Of a DNA stretch of 7,144 bases, positions 6,361-7,144 are shown one piece after another. The notes beneath the pieces are model-generated. The model ran no database searches. It was not told where the DNA came from and worked only from the letters and a program-made list of their open reading frames with translations. Position 1 is the stretch's first letter. Each line of letters opens with the position of its first letter. The position numbers were made by a program, and so were the translations under genes. Where the stretch lies: NCBI GenBank assembly GCA_049514735.1, contig JBEKUT010000377.1, positions 1 through 7,144 of the forward strand, read 5' to 3'. Origin of the DNA: JAICMB01 sp049514735 (lineage in GTDB: Bacteria; Acidobacteriota; Terriglobia; Bryobacterales; Bryobacteraceae).

Positions 6361-7144
6361 GTTCGAACGTACAAACATTGCCGCTGCACGAATCGCAGCA
6401 GGAAGAAAGCATCAATTACCTGAACGCGGAATACGGCTGGAAGTCGTGGCTCTTTACGACGGACCACAAGCGTATCGCGATCCTGTACCTGATTTCGATC
6501 ACGGCCATGTTCATGATCGGCGCTTTCTTCGCCGCCATGATTCGCATCGAGCTGGTGACGCCGGAAGGCGATTTGCTGACCTCCGACACTTACAACAAAT
6601 TCTTCACTATGCACGGGATCGTGATGGTGTTCTTCTTCCTGATCCCCTCCATACCGGCAACTTTGGGGAATTTTCTAATCCCGATCATGATCGGCGCCCG
6701 CGACTTGGCGTTCCCGAGAATCAACCTGCTGAGCTGGTATCTCTACATTTTCGGCGCTATCTTCGCGCTCGGCTCGGTAGTGATGGGAGGAGTCGATACC
6801 GGCTGGACTTTCTACACTCCGTACAGCAGCACCTACTCAAATACCTCCGTGATGGCGGCCATCACCGGCATATTTATTGCCGGATTTTCGTCGATCCTGA
6901 CCGGGCTGAATTTTATCGTGACGGTGCATAAGATGCGCGCTCCGGGAATGACCTGGGGCCGTTTGCCGCTGTTCGTCTGGTCCCACTACGCCACGTCGCT
7001 GATTCAGGTTCTGGGCACCCCGGTGGTTGCAATTACGCTGGCGCTGGTCGCTCTCGAACGCGGATTCCGAGTCGGCATTTTCGATCCGGCGCTGGGCGGC
7101 GATCCGATCCTGTTCCAGCACATGTTCTGGTTTTACTCGCACCC
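6357..7144 (+). CDS. coxA: Cytochrome c oxidase subunit I, 5' part (partial; A2-like)
   Basis: Subunit I holds the low-spin heme and the heme-CuB site where O2 is reduced and protons are pumped. The frame is open from ATG 6357 to the window edge, giving 262 codons of what should be a protein of well over 500. Visible landmarks: TTDHKRI at 34-40 before helix 1; TMHG with His86, a low-spin heme ligand; GNFLIPIMIGARD at 104-116 and FPRIN at 119-123, which hold the D-channel positions Asp116 and Asn123; several membrane helices; and FWFYSHP at the very end, where His262 is the first CuB ligand. YSHP rather than GHPE points to the A2 subfamily. The start overlaps the coxB stop as ATGA; only a weak AGG (6345-6347) precedes it, so translation is probably coupled to coxB. 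The remaining CuB ligands and the K-channel lie outside the window. Confidence 0.95.
   Translation, partial: MSSNVQTLPLHESQQEESINYLNAEYGWKSWLFTTDHKRIAILYLISITAMFMIGAFFAAMIRIELVTPEGDLLTSDTYNKFFTMHGIVMVFFFLIPSIPATLGNFLIPIMIGARDLAFPRINLLSWYLYIFGAIFALGSVVMGGVDTGWTFYTPYSSTYSNTSVMAAITGIFIAGFSSILTGLNFIVTVHKMRAPGMTWGRLPLFVWSHYATSLIQVLGTPVVAITLALVALERGFRVGIFDPALGGDPILFQHMFWFYSH

Noticed and set aside
1..7144. Mobile element, CRISPR array, tRNA or phage remnant
   Set aside because: No terminal repeats, spaced direct repeats, cloverleaf-like segments or transposase/integrase motifs were seen, and essentially all bases are coding.

Overview
This window is one uninterrupted, plus-strand respiratory gene cluster. 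It runs from the 3' end of an Alternative Complex III (ACIII) operon into a caa3-type cytochrome c oxidase operon. In order it holds: the tail of actB (iron-sulfur subunit), actC (NrfD-like membrane subunit), actD (DUF3341-type two-helix subunit), actE (lipoprotein monoheme cytochrome c), actF (second NrfD-like membrane subunit), a 133-residue single-helix membrane protein of unknown function, a Sco/SenC copper chaperone, coxB (oxidase subunit II with CuA and a fused cytochrome c domain), and the first ~262 codons of coxA (subunit I). Assignments rest on motifs read directly in the translations (CxxCH hemes, CuA ligands, the Sco CxxxC motif, NrfD-type helices, the subunit I heme and CuB regions) and on the known ACIII gene order.

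Organism: the moderate GC content, the ActB-C-D-E-F order followed directly by Sco and a caa3 oxidase, and the protein style most resemble Acidobacteriota. Other ACIII-bearing phyla (Bacteroidota/Rhodothermota, Planctomycetota, some Proteobacteria) cannot be excluded from the sequence alone. Nothing suggests a plasmid, phage or recent insertion.

Layout: 1-269 actB 3' end; 266-1699 actC; 1703-2260 actD; 2247-2963 actE; 2960-4153 actF; 4154-4555 unknown; 4539-5330 sco; 5332-6360 coxB; 6357-7144 coxA 5' part. The largest intergenic gap is 3 nt and five of the eight junctions overlap, so there is no room for an intergenic promoter or terminator. The only noteworthy non-coding-like structure is a pair of adjacent GC-rich inverted repeats, followed by a glutamine-codon run, at the actE/actF junction.

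How it works together: ACIII oxidises (mena)quinol at the membrane and passes electrons through iron-sulfur clusters and c-type hemes (ActA, upstream and out of view; ActB; ActE). The oxidase receives them through the CoxB heme c, then CuA, then the subunit I hemes and CuB, and reduces O2. The Sco protein presumably matures CuA. Having both complexes in one coupled transcription unit fits the known ACIII-oxidase supercomplexes. The most informative points are the partial YSHP signature at the very end of the window, which suggests an A2-subfamily oxidase, and the conserved-looking unknown gene between actF and sco. I found no wholly new system; this is a largely recognisable aerobic respiratory module.
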